Part shown: in pieces, positions 8,415-16,746 of the stretch | How the letters are laid out: each line of letters starts with the position of its first letter | Numbering within the stretch: the stretch's first letter is position 1 | Origin: Candidatus Poribacteria bacterium | Lineage (GTDB): Bacteria > Poribacteria > WGA-4E > GCA-2687025 | Assembly: GCA_018644665.1 (NCBI GenBank) | Contig: JABGQA010000143.1 | Coordinates: 1-36,926 of the forward strand | Length of the DNA: 36,926 bases | Reading direction: 5' to 3' | Notes under the pieces: generated by a model | Seen by the model: only the letters and a program-made list of their open reading frames with translations | Told to the model about the DNA's origin: nothing | Database searches by the model: none | Position numbers and translations under genes: made by a program

Positions 8415-8708
8415 GTGACCGATGTCGGTATGGGATCTGCGCCAGATTCCGACATCGTCGACGCAGCACGGCGCGCCCGTGAAACCATCGTCACGCACGA
8501 CCTCGACTTCGGCCATCTGTTGGCGTTCTCCGGCGAAGACCGGCCGTCGGTGGTGATCATGCGCGCGTCGAACGTCCAGGCGGCACCGTTGGTTGCGCGC
8601 CTCACCCAGCTGTGGGACCAGATCGGAATCCCGCTGTCTCAGGGCGCAATCGTTGTCATCGACTACAACTCGGCGCGGATACGGCGTCTGCCGGTCGTTC
8701 GCGCGTGA
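8415..8708 (+). CDS. DUF5615 PIN-like toxin, N-terminally truncated (probable pseudogene)
   Basis: The 97-residue frame matches the central and C-terminal part of DUF5615 toxins: DVGMGSAPDSDIVDAARR, ETIVTHDLDFGHLLAFSG, RPSVVIMRAS and a C-terminal RIRRLPV. The family normally starts about 25-30 residues earlier with an FL-D-E/A-x-LP motif that supplies the first acidic residue of the PIN-like site; that part is absent here. A GTG at 8387, overlapping the antitoxin stop, begins V-T-F-L as expected for the family and then runs into the wrong frame. A deletion plus frameshift between about 8399 and 8412 is therefore likely. The GTG at 8415 is only a nominal start. The remaining protein is probably inactive. 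Confidence 0.8.
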   Translation: MTDVGMGSAPDSDIVDAARRARETIVTHDLDFGHLLAFSGEDRPSVVIMRASNVQAAPLVARLTQLWDQIGIPLSQGAIVVIDYNSARIRRLPVVRA

Positions 8709-8716
8709 CGCGTAGG

Positions 8717-9229
8717 TCAGCGTTGGAAGGTCGCGGACTCAGAGCCCGTGGCGTCGGTGAGGGTAAGGTGGGTCGTCGTGGTCGCGTACTTCGTCACCGA
8801 CGAGATGACGCCGAGGAAGGCCATCTCTTGCACCATGATCTCCGGAGCGCACGCCATCTCCGTCCACGCGAGATGGCCCAGCGAGATCGCGCCGTCGTCG
8901 GCGACGTACGACCCGCCGTATTGGTTGCATCCGCCGCTGCCGGACAGGGACCCGACGCCGACCTTGCCCTCATCCGCCTCGAACAGCGCGGTGATCTCGA
9001 TTCCTTCCGGCACGTCTTCGTCCTGGCCGTCATGGACGTAGGAGATGAGGGTCCAGGCGCGTCCCTCCAGCGGCTCCGGCGCGAGGACAACGGGATCGTC
9101 GCCCGGGTCGAGCACGCCAGACGGGTCTTCCGTCGAACTGCTCCCCGCGCACCCCGCGATCACCGCAACCAACGCGAGCCCCATGAGCGCCACCCGCCCC
9201 CGCCGACCGATTCCGCGTCCCTCGACCAT
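8717..9229 (-). CDS. META-domain (HslJ-like) lipoprotein
   Basis: This is a 170-aa lipoprotein. A hydrophobic leader (ALMGLALVAVIAGC) ends in a lipobox with Cys27, followed by a Ser/Asp/Pro-rich spacer. The META domain starts at LEGRAWTLISY and includes the typical GSGGCNQYGGSY, then LAWTEMACAPEIMVQEMAFLGVIS. META proteins are envelope-associated and have been linked to stress or motility, but their biochemistry is poorly defined. I chose the ATG at 9229 because GGGAG lies 5 nt before it. A GTG eight codons upstream (9253) overlaps the stop of the small membrane gene and is the alternative start. The gene is tightly convergent with the toxin remnant. Confidence 0.87.
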   Translation of the reverse strand: MVEGRGIGRRGRVALMGLALVAVIAGCAGSSSTEDPSGVLDPGDDPVVLAPEPLEGRAWTLISYVHDGQDEDVPEGIEITALFEADEGKVGVGSLSGSGGCNQYGGSYVADDGAISLGHLAWTEMACAPEIMVQEMAFLGVISSVTKYATTTTHLTLTDATGSESATFQR

Positions 9230-9249
9230 TCTCACTCCCGTTCGTGTCT

Positions 9250-9417
9250 TCACTCGCGTTGACGCTGGCGTAGCGACACTCCAACGAAGCAGATCAGCAT
9301 CAGGCAGAACCCGACGAACAGTCGCGGTTCTTCCGTGTGCTTCAGCGATGCGACCATCACCACATGAAAAAGTATGAGCAGCGCAACGAGCAACCCCCTG
9401 CCGCCATGGCGCGCCAT
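9250..9417 (-). CDS. Small two-TM membrane protein (55 aa)
   Basis: This is a 55-codon frame. It has a short basic N-terminus (MARHGGRG), a first membrane helix (LLVALLILFHVVMVA), a short polar loop (SLKHTEEPR), a second helix (LFVGFCLMLICFVGVSL) and a basic tail (RQRQRE). GAGGAGG is placed 8 nt before the ATG, and a possible -10 box (TATAAC) lies about 60 nt upstream. Its TGA overlaps a GTG of the META lipoprotein gene (GTGA), so the two are probably one translation-coupled unit. I recognise no family. The two-helix hairpin topology plus the strong ribosome-binding site make it a believable gene. Confidence 0.62.
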   Translation of the reverse strand: MARHGGRGLLVALLILFHVVMVASLKHTEEPRLFVGFCLMLICFVGVSLRQRQRE

Positions 9418-9477
9418 ATGCGTGTCCTCCTCGACGCGCGGCTCCCTCCGTGATGGAACGCGCCCACGTCGTACCGA

Positions 9478-9483
9478 GTTATA
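9478..9483 (-). promoter_or_regulatory. Possible -10 element (TATAAC) for the small membrane protein/META unit
   Basis: On the minus strand this reads TATAAC, five of six matches to the -10 consensus, about 60 nt upstream of the ATG at 9417. No -35 match is seen. Confidence 0.3.
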
Positions 9484-9536
9484 GCCGACGGCGTCCTACG
9501 CTTGTGGCGCACGCTGGAGCCTTGCACACTGCCCGC

Positions 9537-10037
9537 ATGTCTCTGCACATCCGCCGCGCCTGCGTCGAAGACGCCGCCGCCATGCTTGCCGTGCTGAACC
9601 CGATCATCGAGGCGCGTTGTTACACCGTGCTCGACGCCCCGTTCACGCTCGCGGAGCAGCGGGCGTTCATCGAGGCGTTCCCCAAGCGCGGGGTCTTCCA
9701 CGTCGCGGAGCGTGGGGACGACGGCGAGGTCGTCGGCTTCCAGGACGTCGAGCCGTTCGCGTCGTATACGCACGCGTTCGACCACGTCGGCGTCATCGGG
9801 ACATTCGTCCGGCTGGACTGCCTTCGCGAGGGTGTGGGACGCGCGCTTTTCGCCTCGACGTTCGCCGCCGCCCGGGATCTGGGCTACGAGAAGCTGTTCA
9901 CGTTCATCCGGGCGGACAACCTAGCAGCGCGCGCCGCGTACGCCTCGCAGGGCTTCCGGGAGATCGGCGTCGCGTCCCGCCACGCGAAGATCGACGGAGC
10001 GTATGTCGACGAGATCATGGTCGAGTTATTCCTCTGA
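9537..10037 (+). CDS. GNAT-family N-acetyltransferase (phosphinothricin acetyltransferase-like)
   Basis: This 166-aa single-domain GNAT begins MSLHIRRACVEDAAAMLAVLNPII, the typical opening of PAT-like acetyltransferases. The acetyl-CoA region is about 90-115 (VGVIGTFVRLDCLREGVGRALF), followed by YEKLFTFIRADNLAARAAYASQGF, the conserved late helix of the fold. The substrate is unknown, possibly a small amine or amino-acid analogue. The ATG at 9537 was chosen because the domain starts at once; the upstream extension is not domain-like. Its end overlaps the next gene by 35 nt in another frame. Confidence 0.88.
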   Translation: MSLHIRRACVEDAAAMLAVLNPIIEARCYTVLDAPFTLAEQRAFIEAFPKRGVFHVAERGDDGEVVGFQDVEPFASYTHAFDHVGVIGTFVRLDCLREGVGRALFASTFAAARDLGYEKLFTFIRADNLAARAAYASQGFREIGVASRHAKIDGAYVDEIMVELFL

Positions 10038-10821
10038 CGGCCGGCGCGACGCGCGTCGCACGGGTGCGTCGGCGCAGGTCGGCTTCGCACTCCTGCTGTG
10101 CGTTGGCATTGCCACCGGCTGTGGCGGCGTGCGTGGCCGTGTGTGGACGGCCCGCCAGGCCATCACAGTGGCGAACCGGTGGACAGGGCTGGACACATTG
10201 CGGAATGTGCGCGTCGGCGCCGTGCGTACGCGCCTGGATGCGGACCACTCTCCCGTTCGCGGTCTGAGCGAGAAGATCGTCGGGCAGCCGCTGTGGCGGG
10301 TCAGCTATGCCGGCGTGGCAGTGCGCTCCGAAGGAACCACGAACCGGTACATCGACACTATCGATGTCTATGTGGACGCCAGAACCAGCCGGTTCCTGAA
10401 GCTCGAATCACGATGGCCGGACGGCATCAATCCTAGTTACATCGAGGGCGCCCGTCACATGAACGCCAAGATCCGTGAGGAGAGACGGATTATCGGGCCC
10501 ATCCAGGTTGAGCCGCCGCGGACGAGATACGTGGTCATGTTCGAGGGCGACCATGGCGCCGAGAGCGCCCTCGAGAAGAAGCACATCGAGGCGTACTGCG
10601 TGGATTTCGCCTGGGTTGGCTTCCACTATGGCTGGGTCATGCCCGCCAGGCATCGCCCCGCCCGCAGGACACCAAGAGCACTGCGCGCTAAGGAGACGCC
10701 ATCACCCAACGCGTTAGCCACTGCCGCGGGGTACTACGCCGTTGCCTGGGGCGGCATGGACATCAACACAGGCGCGCCGCGCGGACCTTCCATATACACG
10801 AACGGCCCGCCCATGGACTGA
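10003..10821 (+). CDS. Hypothetical lipoprotein
   Basis: This 272-aa protein has a basic N-terminus, a hydrophobic segment (VGFALLLCVGIATGC) and a Cys at 40 in an imperfect lipobox (A-T-G-C). The body contains ARQAITVANRW..., PLWRVSYAGVAV and DTIDVYVDARTSRFLKLES. The last pattern resembles the strand-strand end of PepSY-type domains (VYVDA-TGR-L), but the match is too weak to name the family. The C-terminus is Pro/Gly rich (GAPRGPSIYTNGPPMD). The gene overlaps the end of the upstream acetyltransferase by 35 nt, suggesting cotranscription. No function is assigned. Confidence 0.72.
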   Translation: MSTRSWSSYSSDGRRDARRTGASAQVGFALLLCVGIATGCGGVRGRVWTARQAITVANRWTGLDTLRNVRVGAVRTRLDADHSPVRGLSEKIVGQPLWRVSYAGVAVRSEGTTNRYIDTIDVYVDARTSRFLKLESRWPDGINPSYIEGARHMNAKIREERRIIGPIQVEPPRTRYVVMFEGDHGAESALEKKHIEAYCVDFAWVGFHYGWVMPARHRPARRTPRALRAKETPSPNALATAAGYYAVAWGGMDINTGAPRGPSIYTNGPPMD

Positions 10822-10829
10822 TCGGTCGG

Positions 10830-11672
10830 TCAGCCCTGCTGATCCGGTCGCGGAGGGCCGGGGAAGCCGTAAGACGGACCAATCTGGTTTTGCTGCGACC
10901 CGGAATACGGCCAGCCCTGCCCGCCGACCGTGGAGAACCGTTCCGCATCCCCGCAGAGCCAGTAGAACATGCGGGCGATCCACCATGCCTGATGATGGCC
11001 GCCGTAGTTCGCCCCGCGAAGGTCGAAGTCGGGCTCGATGACCCAGTCACGGCGAGGCGACGTCGTGCGCCAGTAGTTGTACTTCAGGAGATGCCGCACC
11101 CCGGTTCCTGTGGCCTTCGCGCGCCGATGGAGGATGGGGTACATCGTGATGAACACGGTTCCCGGCGGCGACGCGGTCGACACGCCGCCCGTCCAGTCGA
11201 TGTCGCGACGCGTCTCGGCGATGTGCGAGCGAGGCAGCACCTCCGTCGGCCCCATCTCGTCGGGAGTGTCCTGCGGGTAGTAGAACACCTGCAGGTAGTT
11301 CAGTTCCTGCCCGAACACCGAGTCGGCATCGTGATGCCAGCCCTGCGCCTCCAGCGGGCGGTCCGCGCGGTGACTGCTCATCAGCACCGGCAGGCCAAAG
11401 CCGGCGCCCAGCAGAGAGCGAACGGCCCCCGCAACTTCCGGCGCCAGGAGAACGCCCTCGCGGAACCAGTCCTCCAGGATGATCGCGCTCGGCTCGTGCG
11501 ACGTGGCCTCGGCCATGTACGCCAGCGTCCGCGCGTTCACGTCCTCCGAGACGATGCCCGGCAGCATCAAGTACCCCTCGCGACACACCTCCAGCACCTG
11601 CGTGTCCGTGAGAGTTGGCGGACCCGTGTAAGTGTTGGCGGCCACTCCGTCGAAGTCGCGCGTCGCGTCCAA
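10830..11672 (-). CDS. Phytanoyl-CoA dioxygenase (PhyH)-family Fe(II)/2-oxoglutarate oxygenase
   Basis: This 280-aa protein has the jelly-roll oxygenase motifs. The metal-binding H-x-D is in GWHHDADSVFG (His113, Asp115). LQVFYYPQDTPDEMGPTEVLPRSH is the usual central segment. The distal His182 (YPILHRRAK) and a 2-oxoglutarate-binding Arg193 (GVRHLLKYNYWR) follow. It should hydroxylate or otherwise oxidise a small organic substrate using O2 and 2-oxoglutarate. The best start is TTG at 11672, with GGAGG 8 nt upstream; the frame is open further upstream, but no domain sequence is there. The C-terminus ends in a Gly/Pro/Gln-rich tail. Divergent from the HEAT-repeat gene and convergent with the lipoprotein gene. 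Confidence 0.9.
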   Translation of the reverse strand: MDATRDFDGVAANTYTGPPTLTDTQVLEVCREGYLMLPGIVSEDVNARTLAYMAEATSHEPSAIILEDWFREGVLLAPEVAGAVRSLLGAGFGLPVLMSSHRADRPLEAQGWHHDADSVFGQELNYLQVFYYPQDTPDEMGPTEVLPRSHIAETRRDIDWTGGVSTASPPGTVFITMYPILHRRAKATGTGVRHLLKYNYWRTTSPRRDWVIEPDFDLRGANYGGHHQAWWIARMFYWLCGDAERFSTVGGQGWPYSGSQQNQIGPSYGFPGPPRPDQQG

Positions 11673-11810
11673 GGTCGGCCCCTCCTGTGGGCGGGATCGG
11701 CGGGCGTTGCGGCTCGCATTGGCGTAGCATAGCCTACTCGTGGCCACTCGTCCTGACGCACGGGTTCGCCCACACGTCGAGTCACCGTCGCCACCCATGC
11801 GGAGCGCCAC

Positions 11811-12785
11811 ATGGCCCGCCGACCGACAGACGACGCCCTGATCGCACGCCTGGCGGAGATGAACCGCGCCGGGCTCACCGATGAGTGCGTTCCCGACTTA
11901 CGCGACATGCTCCGGCGGCGCAGTAGCGTGCTCATCGCCCGGGCGGCGCGCGCGGTCGTCACGCTCCAAGCCGCTGAGCTGACCTCTGACCTGATCACGA
12001 CGTTCGTCCGCCTGCTCGACTCGCCCGCGAAGGCGGACGAGGGGTGCATCGCCAAGGTCGCTCTGGCAGAGGCGATGGACGCGCTACGGTTGCCCGACAC
12101 GGAGCCTTTCCTGCGCGGCATACGCCACACACAGATGGAGCCGGTGTACGGCGGCACCGAAGACACTGCCCCAGGGCTGCGGGCGCAGTGCGCGTTCGCG
12201 CTCGCGCGCCTGGGCGGCGTGGACGCCATGCTCGCGCTGACGGCGTTGCTCACCGATCCCGAGGCGGAAGCGCGCGTGGGAGGGGTAAAGGCCCTGGCAC
12301 ACCGCGGTGGGCTCGACGCTGAGCTACTCCTGCGCATGAAGGCGAGTTCGGGAGACTCGCATGTCGACGTCACGGCCGAGTGCCTGACAGGGCTCATGGC
12401 GGTCGAGCCAGATCGCTCGGTGGAGTTCGTCGCGGCGTACCTGACCGCGGCCGACGAAGCGATCGCGGAAGCCGCCGCGCTCGCCCTCGGGGAGTCGCGC
12501 GAGCCCGCTGCCCTCGCGGCGCTGATGGACCACCGCGCGGGGGCCATCATGTCCCCGGGGATGGAAGACGCCGTGCTCCTCGCCATCGCCCTCAGTCGCA
12601 GGGACGAGGCCGTAGACTACCTGCTGGACGTGACCGCGGACGACACGCCGACAAACGCGGCGCGCGCCGTAGCCGCATTGCGGATCTACGCGCACGACAC
12701 GGCCGTCGCAGAGCGTGTGCGGAGCGTCGTCGAGGTCCGGGACGCGACGCTCGCGTCGGATGCGTTCCGCGAATACTTCTCCTAA
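11811..12785 (+). CDS. HEAT-repeat-like helical repeat protein
   Basis: This 324-aa, alanine- and leucine-rich, all-helical protein has repeats typical of PBS-lyase/HEAT proteins: IARAARAVVTLQ, LRAQCAFALARLGGVDAMLALTALLTDPEAEARVGGVKALAHRG, AAALALGESREPAALAALMD and AARAVAALRIYAHD. No catalytic residues or signal peptide are visible. Such repeats usually serve as protein-binding scaffolds. The start has GGAG 6 nt upstream and a 138-bp divergent gap that it shares with the PhyH gene. The partner is unknown. Confidence 0.85.
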   Translation: MARRPTDDALIARLAEMNRAGLTDECVPDLRDMLRRRSSVLIARAARAVVTLQAAELTSDLITTFVRLLDSPAKADEGCIAKVALAEAMDALRLPDTEPFLRGIRHTQMEPVYGGTEDTAPGLRAQCAFALARLGGVDAMLALTALLTDPEAEARVGGVKALAHRGGLDAELLLRMKASSGDSHVDVTAECLTGLMAVEPDRSVEFVAAYLTAADEAIAEAAALALGESREPAALAALMDHRAGAIMSPGMEDAVLLAIALSRRDEAVDYLLDVTADDTPTNAARAVAALRIYAHDTAVAERVRSVVEVRDATLASDAFREYFS

Positions 12786-12993
12786 GCTCGACCCGTTGCA
12801 TTTCAGCGCGGATGGAAAGCGGCGCCACAAGCCCATTCCCGCGTCCCGGCGCTTGTCTCCGTGTGGTCCCAGCCAGCGGACTTAAAGAGGAGAGATGGCG
12901 CCAATGGCGCGATCCATCTGATTCTGGCAGCTGTCGGCGCCGCACATGGATGGAGTCGGGCCAAGAGTCCGAGCAGTAAAGGAACCGGTTCTG

Positions 12994-13950
12994 ATGGATT
13001 GCCGAAACCTGGGACACGCAGGAATCAAAGTGTCGCCCATTAGCGTTGGGACCGTCTTTCGGGGCTCGCCGAACGATGCCTCCTGCATTGCGACGATCGA
13101 GCGGGCGATCGACCACGGCATCAACTTCATCGACTGTGCCAGCACCTACCAGGGCGGTCGCTCCGAGCGGCTTGTGGGAGAGGTCGTCAGGAAACGCCGC
13201 CGCGACCAACTCGTCCTCTCGACAAAGGTCTGCGAGCCCGTGGGTGATGGTCCGAACGACCGCGGGCTATCCCGCGTCCACATCCTGCGCGAGATCGACC
13301 GAAGTCTGCGCCGTCTCCAGACAGACTACGTGGACATCTATCTACTCCACCACCCGGACCCGTCGACACCGATAGAGGAGACGCTGCTAGCGCTCGACGA
13401 GATAGTCCGACAGGGCAAGGTGCGCTACATCGGGTGCTGCAATTTCGCGGCGTGGCAGCTGTGCAAAGCGCTGTGGGTGAGTGGTGGGCGCGACCTAACG
13501 TCGTTCGCGTGTGTTCAGAACGCCTACCATCTCCTCGACCGCTCGCTCGAAGGCGCGATGATGCCGCTCTGCGGTTCCGAGGGCGTGGGAATCATGGCCT
13601 ACAGCCCCCTTGCCGTCGGCCTGCTCACGGGACGCTTCCGTGGTGGGTCTCCGCCACCGTCTGATAGCTACTGGGGACAGAGGCCGGAACGGTTTGCGCA
13701 GGCCATGACGCCAGACGTCGACCACGCGATCGCAACGGTACTGGGCATCTGTGAGGCGCGGCAGAAGACGCCGTCCCAGGTCGCCCTTGCGTGGGTGCTA
13801 TCCCACGACGAAATCTCTACCGTCATCACGGGACCGGACACTCCCGAGCAGGTGGACGAAAACATGGGCGGCATTGGCTGGTCCTTGACTGCCGAGGAGC
13901 GCGCTGCTCTGGACGCGGCGTCCGAGTGGGCCGTTGCCGGAGGCTCGTAG
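12994..13950 (+). CDS. Aldo/keto reductase
   Basis: This 318-aa protein is a typical NADPH-dependent aldo/keto reductase barrel. The catalytic tetrad is visible as Asp47 and Tyr52 (NFIDCASTY), Lys78 (LSTKV) and His119 (YLLHHPD). The C-terminal NADP-binding region reads VALAWVLSHDEISTVITGPDTPEQV. The chosen start (MDCRNLGHAG) places the first strand correctly and has AAGGA about 11 nt upstream; an ATG 16 codons earlier (12946) is possible. It resembles the YajO/Tas-like group in the order of motifs, but the substrate cannot be told. The 208 bp before it contain an 8-codon mini-frame and small inverted repeats but no gene. Confidence 0.93.
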   Translation: MDCRNLGHAGIKVSPISVGTVFRGSPNDASCIATIERAIDHGINFIDCASTYQGGRSERLVGEVVRKRRRDQLVLSTKVCEPVGDGPNDRGLSRVHILREIDRSLRRLQTDYVDIYLLHHPDPSTPIEETLLALDEIVRQGKVRYIGCCNFAAWQLCKALWVSGGRDLTSFACVQNAYHLLDRSLEGAMMPLCGSEGVGIMAYSPLAVGLLTGRFRGGSPPPSDSYWGQRPERFAQAMTPDVDHAIATVLGICEARQKTPSQVALAWVLSHDEISTVITGPDTPEQVDENMGGIGWSLTAEERAALDAASEWAVAGGS

Positions 13951-14067
13951 ACGGCTCTTCTGGCCGGGGAGTTGAGGACCGCTAGCGGGCCGGCGACATG
14001 GCCATGGCTTCTCGACCCGCGCGGGCTTCGATACACTGCGGAGTGAATGCCGAGGGAGGAAGCGCAT

Positions 14068-14748
14068 ATGGCCGAAGACACGACGGGTCAGGACGAAATC
14101 CGGTGGGCGCCGCGCGTGCCGAAGCGCAAAATCCGACGCCTGTACGAGTGGGAGTCCAAAGGCATACTGGACGAGGAACTCATCGAGGATGTCGGGTTCA
14201 CGCTCCTCCTGCGCTGTCAGTCGATCCTGACGATACGCGACGCCCGCGAGGGACGCATCAAGTGCCCACGGTGCGAACGCCAGGGCGAGACGACGATCGT
14301 GCCGCGCCCAGACGACCACGGCCCCGACGCCCGCATCGAGTGTGCTACTTGTGGGTGGGCGATCACCTGGGGCGCGTACCACAAGACATATCAGCACAAG
14401 CAACTGCACTCCGGCGGAGCGGTCGCCGCCTTCGAGACATACGTGAAGGCGTTCGATAGGGCGCGGACGCCGAAGGCGAAGATCCTCGCGATCGACCGGC
14501 TGATCCATGAATTCCACTACTCACTGAGCACCGACCCCGACCAGCCTACCCGCCCCGCGGCCGTCAACCTTATCGAGGGGAAACTCACCGACGTAGCGCG
14601 TTTCCTCGACGCGCTGACATACGGCGAGGCGGCCACCGCGGAGCTGGAGAGCCGCCGACGCGAGTGGCGGGACACCGTCGACCGAATACCGTGGATGGTC
14701 TTGCCTGCCCGGGAGCCGGCCGACGGCGCCGACGACGGGGAGCGGTAG
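14068..14748 (+). CDS. Zinc-ribbon-containing hypothetical protein
   Basis: This 226-aa soluble protein has four cysteines placed as a zinc ribbon: IKCPRCERQ and IECATCGWAITW, about 25 residues apart. The part before it (RKIRRLYEWESKGILDEELIEDVGFTLLLRCQSIL) and the part after it (YHKTYQHKQLHSGGAVAAFETYVKAFDRA) are mostly helical. It resembles nucleic-acid-binding or transcription-accessory zinc ribbons, but I cannot name a family. The start at 14068 has GGGAGGA 8 nt upstream; an ATG 7 codons earlier lacks one. The next gene starts 4 nt after its stop, so it opens the sugar-dehydrogenase operon and might regulate it (inference). Confidence 0.78.
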   Translation: MAEDTTGQDEIRWAPRVPKRKIRRLYEWESKGILDEELIEDVGFTLLLRCQSILTIRDAREGRIKCPRCERQGETTIVPRPDDHGPDARIECATCGWAITWGAYHKTYQHKQLHSGGAVAAFETYVKAFDRARTPKAKILAIDRLIHEFHYSLSTDPDQPTRPAAVNLIEGKLTDVARFLDALTYGEAATAELESRRREWRDTVDRIPWMVLPAREPADGADDGER

Positions 14749-14752
14749 CACG

Positions 14753-15757
14753 ATGCAAGACCTCCGCATCGGCATCATCGGCGCGGGGGGCATGGGTACA
14801 GCCCACGCGAAGAGCATCGTTGGACTCGGAGCGCAAGTCGTCGGAGTGCACGATGTCCGCGCCGACGCCGCTCAGGCGCTTGCGTCCGCCGTGGGCTGCG
14901 ACTGCGCTACCGACAGCCTGGACACACTGTTCGATCGCGAGTTGGACGGCGTCGTGCTCACGACGCCTCCCGCCGTGCGCATCGAACCCGTGCGCATGGC
15001 GTGCGAACGCGACATCTCCCTCATGATCGAGAAGCCGCCCGCGTTCAGCATGGCCGACGGCGCGGAGTGCGCGTCGCTGGTACAGGGCCGTGAGATGTTC
15101 GCCGCCGTGGGGTTCCAGTTACGCTACTCGCCCCTCTACGAACGCCTGCGGGACGTGCTCGCCGGTGAGACGGTGCACCTCGCGCGGACCGTCTGCACGA
15201 TCGACTATTACCTCACGTTCGGCATGTCGCCGTGGTTCCTGCGTCGCGCGGACAGCGGCGGGCCCATCGCCGAGCAGGCGATCCATGTCCTCGACTGCGC
15301 CCGGTACGTGCTCGGCGACCCGGCGCCAATACGCGCTGCGGCGTTCGCCACGAAGAACATGGCCCATGACCGGCCGGAGTTCGACGCCGAGAACGCCATA
15401 CAGATCGCGTACGAGCTGGACAACGGCGTCTTCGCGACGCACATGAACCACTGCGGCACGGAGCGGTTCGCGTTCGACCTCGAGGTGGTCGGGCCGCACC
15501 TGCGGCTGCGCGCGAACGCCACTGAGAACCGGATCGTCGGCTATCTTCACGGCGAGGACGTCGACGAACCCGCGCCCGCGGCGAACAGCATCGGACTCGA
15601 CAAGATCGGCGCGTGGTTGGAGGCCATCGCCACGGGCGATCACGGTCTCATCCGGTCGCCGTACGACGACGCGCTGCACACGCTTGCGCTCGTGGAGGCC
15701 GCGCGTGAAGCGGGCGACACCGGCGAGATGACGCACGTTAGGGGAGTCGAGATATGA
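14753..15757 (+). CDS. Gfo/Idh/MocA-family NAD(P)-dependent oxidoreductase
   Basis: This 334-aa protein starts with a Rossmann loop (IGIIGAGGMGTAHAKS, 6-21) and has the family EKP motif (MIEKPPAF, Glu93-Lys94-Pro95) and a later GGPIAEQAIHVLDCARYVLG containing the usual catalytic-region His. Members oxidise or reduce sugars, inositols and sugar acids. GGGGAG precedes the start. Its stop overlaps the next start (ATGA), so it is coupled to the epimerase behind it. The substrate is not predictable, but the four coupled dehydrogenase genes suggest one carbohydrate pathway. Confidence 0.93.
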   Translation: MQDLRIGIIGAGGMGTAHAKSIVGLGAQVVGVHDVRADAAQALASAVGCDCATDSLDTLFDRELDGVVLTTPPAVRIEPVRMACERDISLMIEKPPAFSMADGAECASLVQGREMFAAVGFQLRYSPLYERLRDVLAGETVHLARTVCTIDYYLTFGMSPWFLRRADSGGPIAEQAIHVLDCARYVLGDPAPIRAAAFATKNMAHDRPEFDAENAIQIAYELDNGVFATHMNHCGTERFAFDLEVVGPHLRLRANATENRIVGYLHGEDVDEPAPAANSIGLDKIGAWLEAIATGDHGLIRSPYDDALHTLALVEAAREAGDTGEMTHVRGVEI

Positions 15758-16746
15758 GAGTGGTCGTCGTCGGCGGTACGGGCAACATCAGCACGAGCAT
15801 CGTCCGCGAACTCCTCGGACTGGGACACGAGGTCACCTGCTACAACCGGGGGCGCAGCGGCTCGCCGCCGGACGGCGTGCGGGTAATCCAGGGTGACCGG
15901 CAGGATCGCGACGCGTTCGAGACCGCCATGCAGGCAGAGAGCTTCGACGCCGCCATCGACATGATCTGCTTCAACGCGGAGGACGCCGCGAGCAGCGTGC
16001 GCGCGTTCCGCGATGTCTCGCACTTCATCCAGTGCTCGACGACGGCGACCTACGGCGTCGACTACGACATTCTGCCGGTGCCGGAGCATCACCCGCTGCG
16101 GCCCATCACCGACTACGGCCGCGGGAAGGTGGCCGCCGACGACGTCTATCTGGCCGCGTACCACCGCGATGCGTTCCCCGCGACGATCATCAAGCCGTCG
16201 ACAACATACGGGCCGAAGATCGGCGTCCTGCGCCAGGTGGCCTGGGAATTCGCGTGGATCGACCGCATCCGCAAGGGCAAGCCACTCCTCGTGGCCGGCG
16301 ATGGCCGCGCGATGCACCAGTTCCTGCATGTGGATGACGCGGGCGTCGGGTTCGCCAACGTCGTGGGCAAGGACCACACGATCGGACAGATGTACAACCT
16401 CGTGCGGCGGGAGCACGTGGTCTGGGTGGACCATCACAGGATCGCGATGGAGGTCCTCGGGCGCGAAGTGGAACTCGTCGGCGTTCCCGTGGACGACCTC
16501 GTGGCGATGGACGTCGAGGGCGTCGCCATCTGCCGAGACATCTTCGCGCACAACGCCTACTACAGCGGCGAGAAGATCAGCCGCGACGTGCCGGAGTTCT
16601 GCCCGCGCGTGTCTCTCGCGGAGGGTATGCGACGGGCAATCGCCGTCATGGACGCCCAAGGGCGCGTGCCCAACTCCGACGACGCGACGTGGGAGGACGA
16701 GATCATCGCCGCGCAGCGCGCCGTGCGTGAGACGCGCGTCTCATGA
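15754..16746 (+). CDS. NAD-dependent epimerase/dehydratase (extended SDR)
   Basis: This 330-aa protein has an N-terminal nucleotide-binding loop VVGGTGNISTSIVREL (5-20), a CSTTATYG segment carrying the catalytic Ser/Thr region and the active-site pair Tyr121/Lys125 (YGRGKVAAD). The IIKPSTTYGP stretch and the C-terminal substrate half are as in sugar-nucleotide epimerases. It starts inside the stop of the preceding gene and its own stop overlaps the next start, both as ATGA. The role is probably epimerisation or oxidation of a sugar or sugar derivative. Confidence 0.92.
   Translation: MRVVVVGGTGNISTSIVRELLGLGHEVTCYNRGRSGSPPDGVRVIQGDRQDRDAFETAMQAESFDAAIDMICFNAEDAASSVRAFRDVSHFIQCSTTATYGVDYDILPVPEHHPLRPITDYGRGKVAADDVYLAAYHRDAFPATIIKPSTTYGPKIGVLRQVAWEFAWIDRIRKGKPLLVAGDGRAMHQFLHVDDAGVGFANVVGKDHTIGQMYNLVRREHVVWVDHHRIAMEVLGREVELVGVPVDDLVAMDVEGVAICRDIFAHNAYYSGEKISRDVPEFCPRVSLAEGMRRAIAVMDAQGRVPNSDDATWEDEIIAAQRAVRETRVS

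Noticed and set aside
8387..8482. Short frame starting at GTG 8387 that overlaps the antitoxin stop
   Set aside because: It begins like DUF5615 but becomes Arg-rich nonsense after a few codons; treated as the broken start of the toxin rather than a gene.
12895..12921. Eight-codon mini-frame (MAPMARSI) behind GAGGAG, upstream of the aldo/keto reductase
   Set aside because: The ribosome-binding site is only about 2 nt from the ATG, no attenuator-type hairpin pair could be built with confidence, and the peptide has no diagnostic codon run.
15640..16659. Open frame of 339 codons on the minus strand
   Set aside because: Antisense to the first epimerase gene, whose catalytic motifs are clear; His/Val/Arg-rich product without a fold signature.
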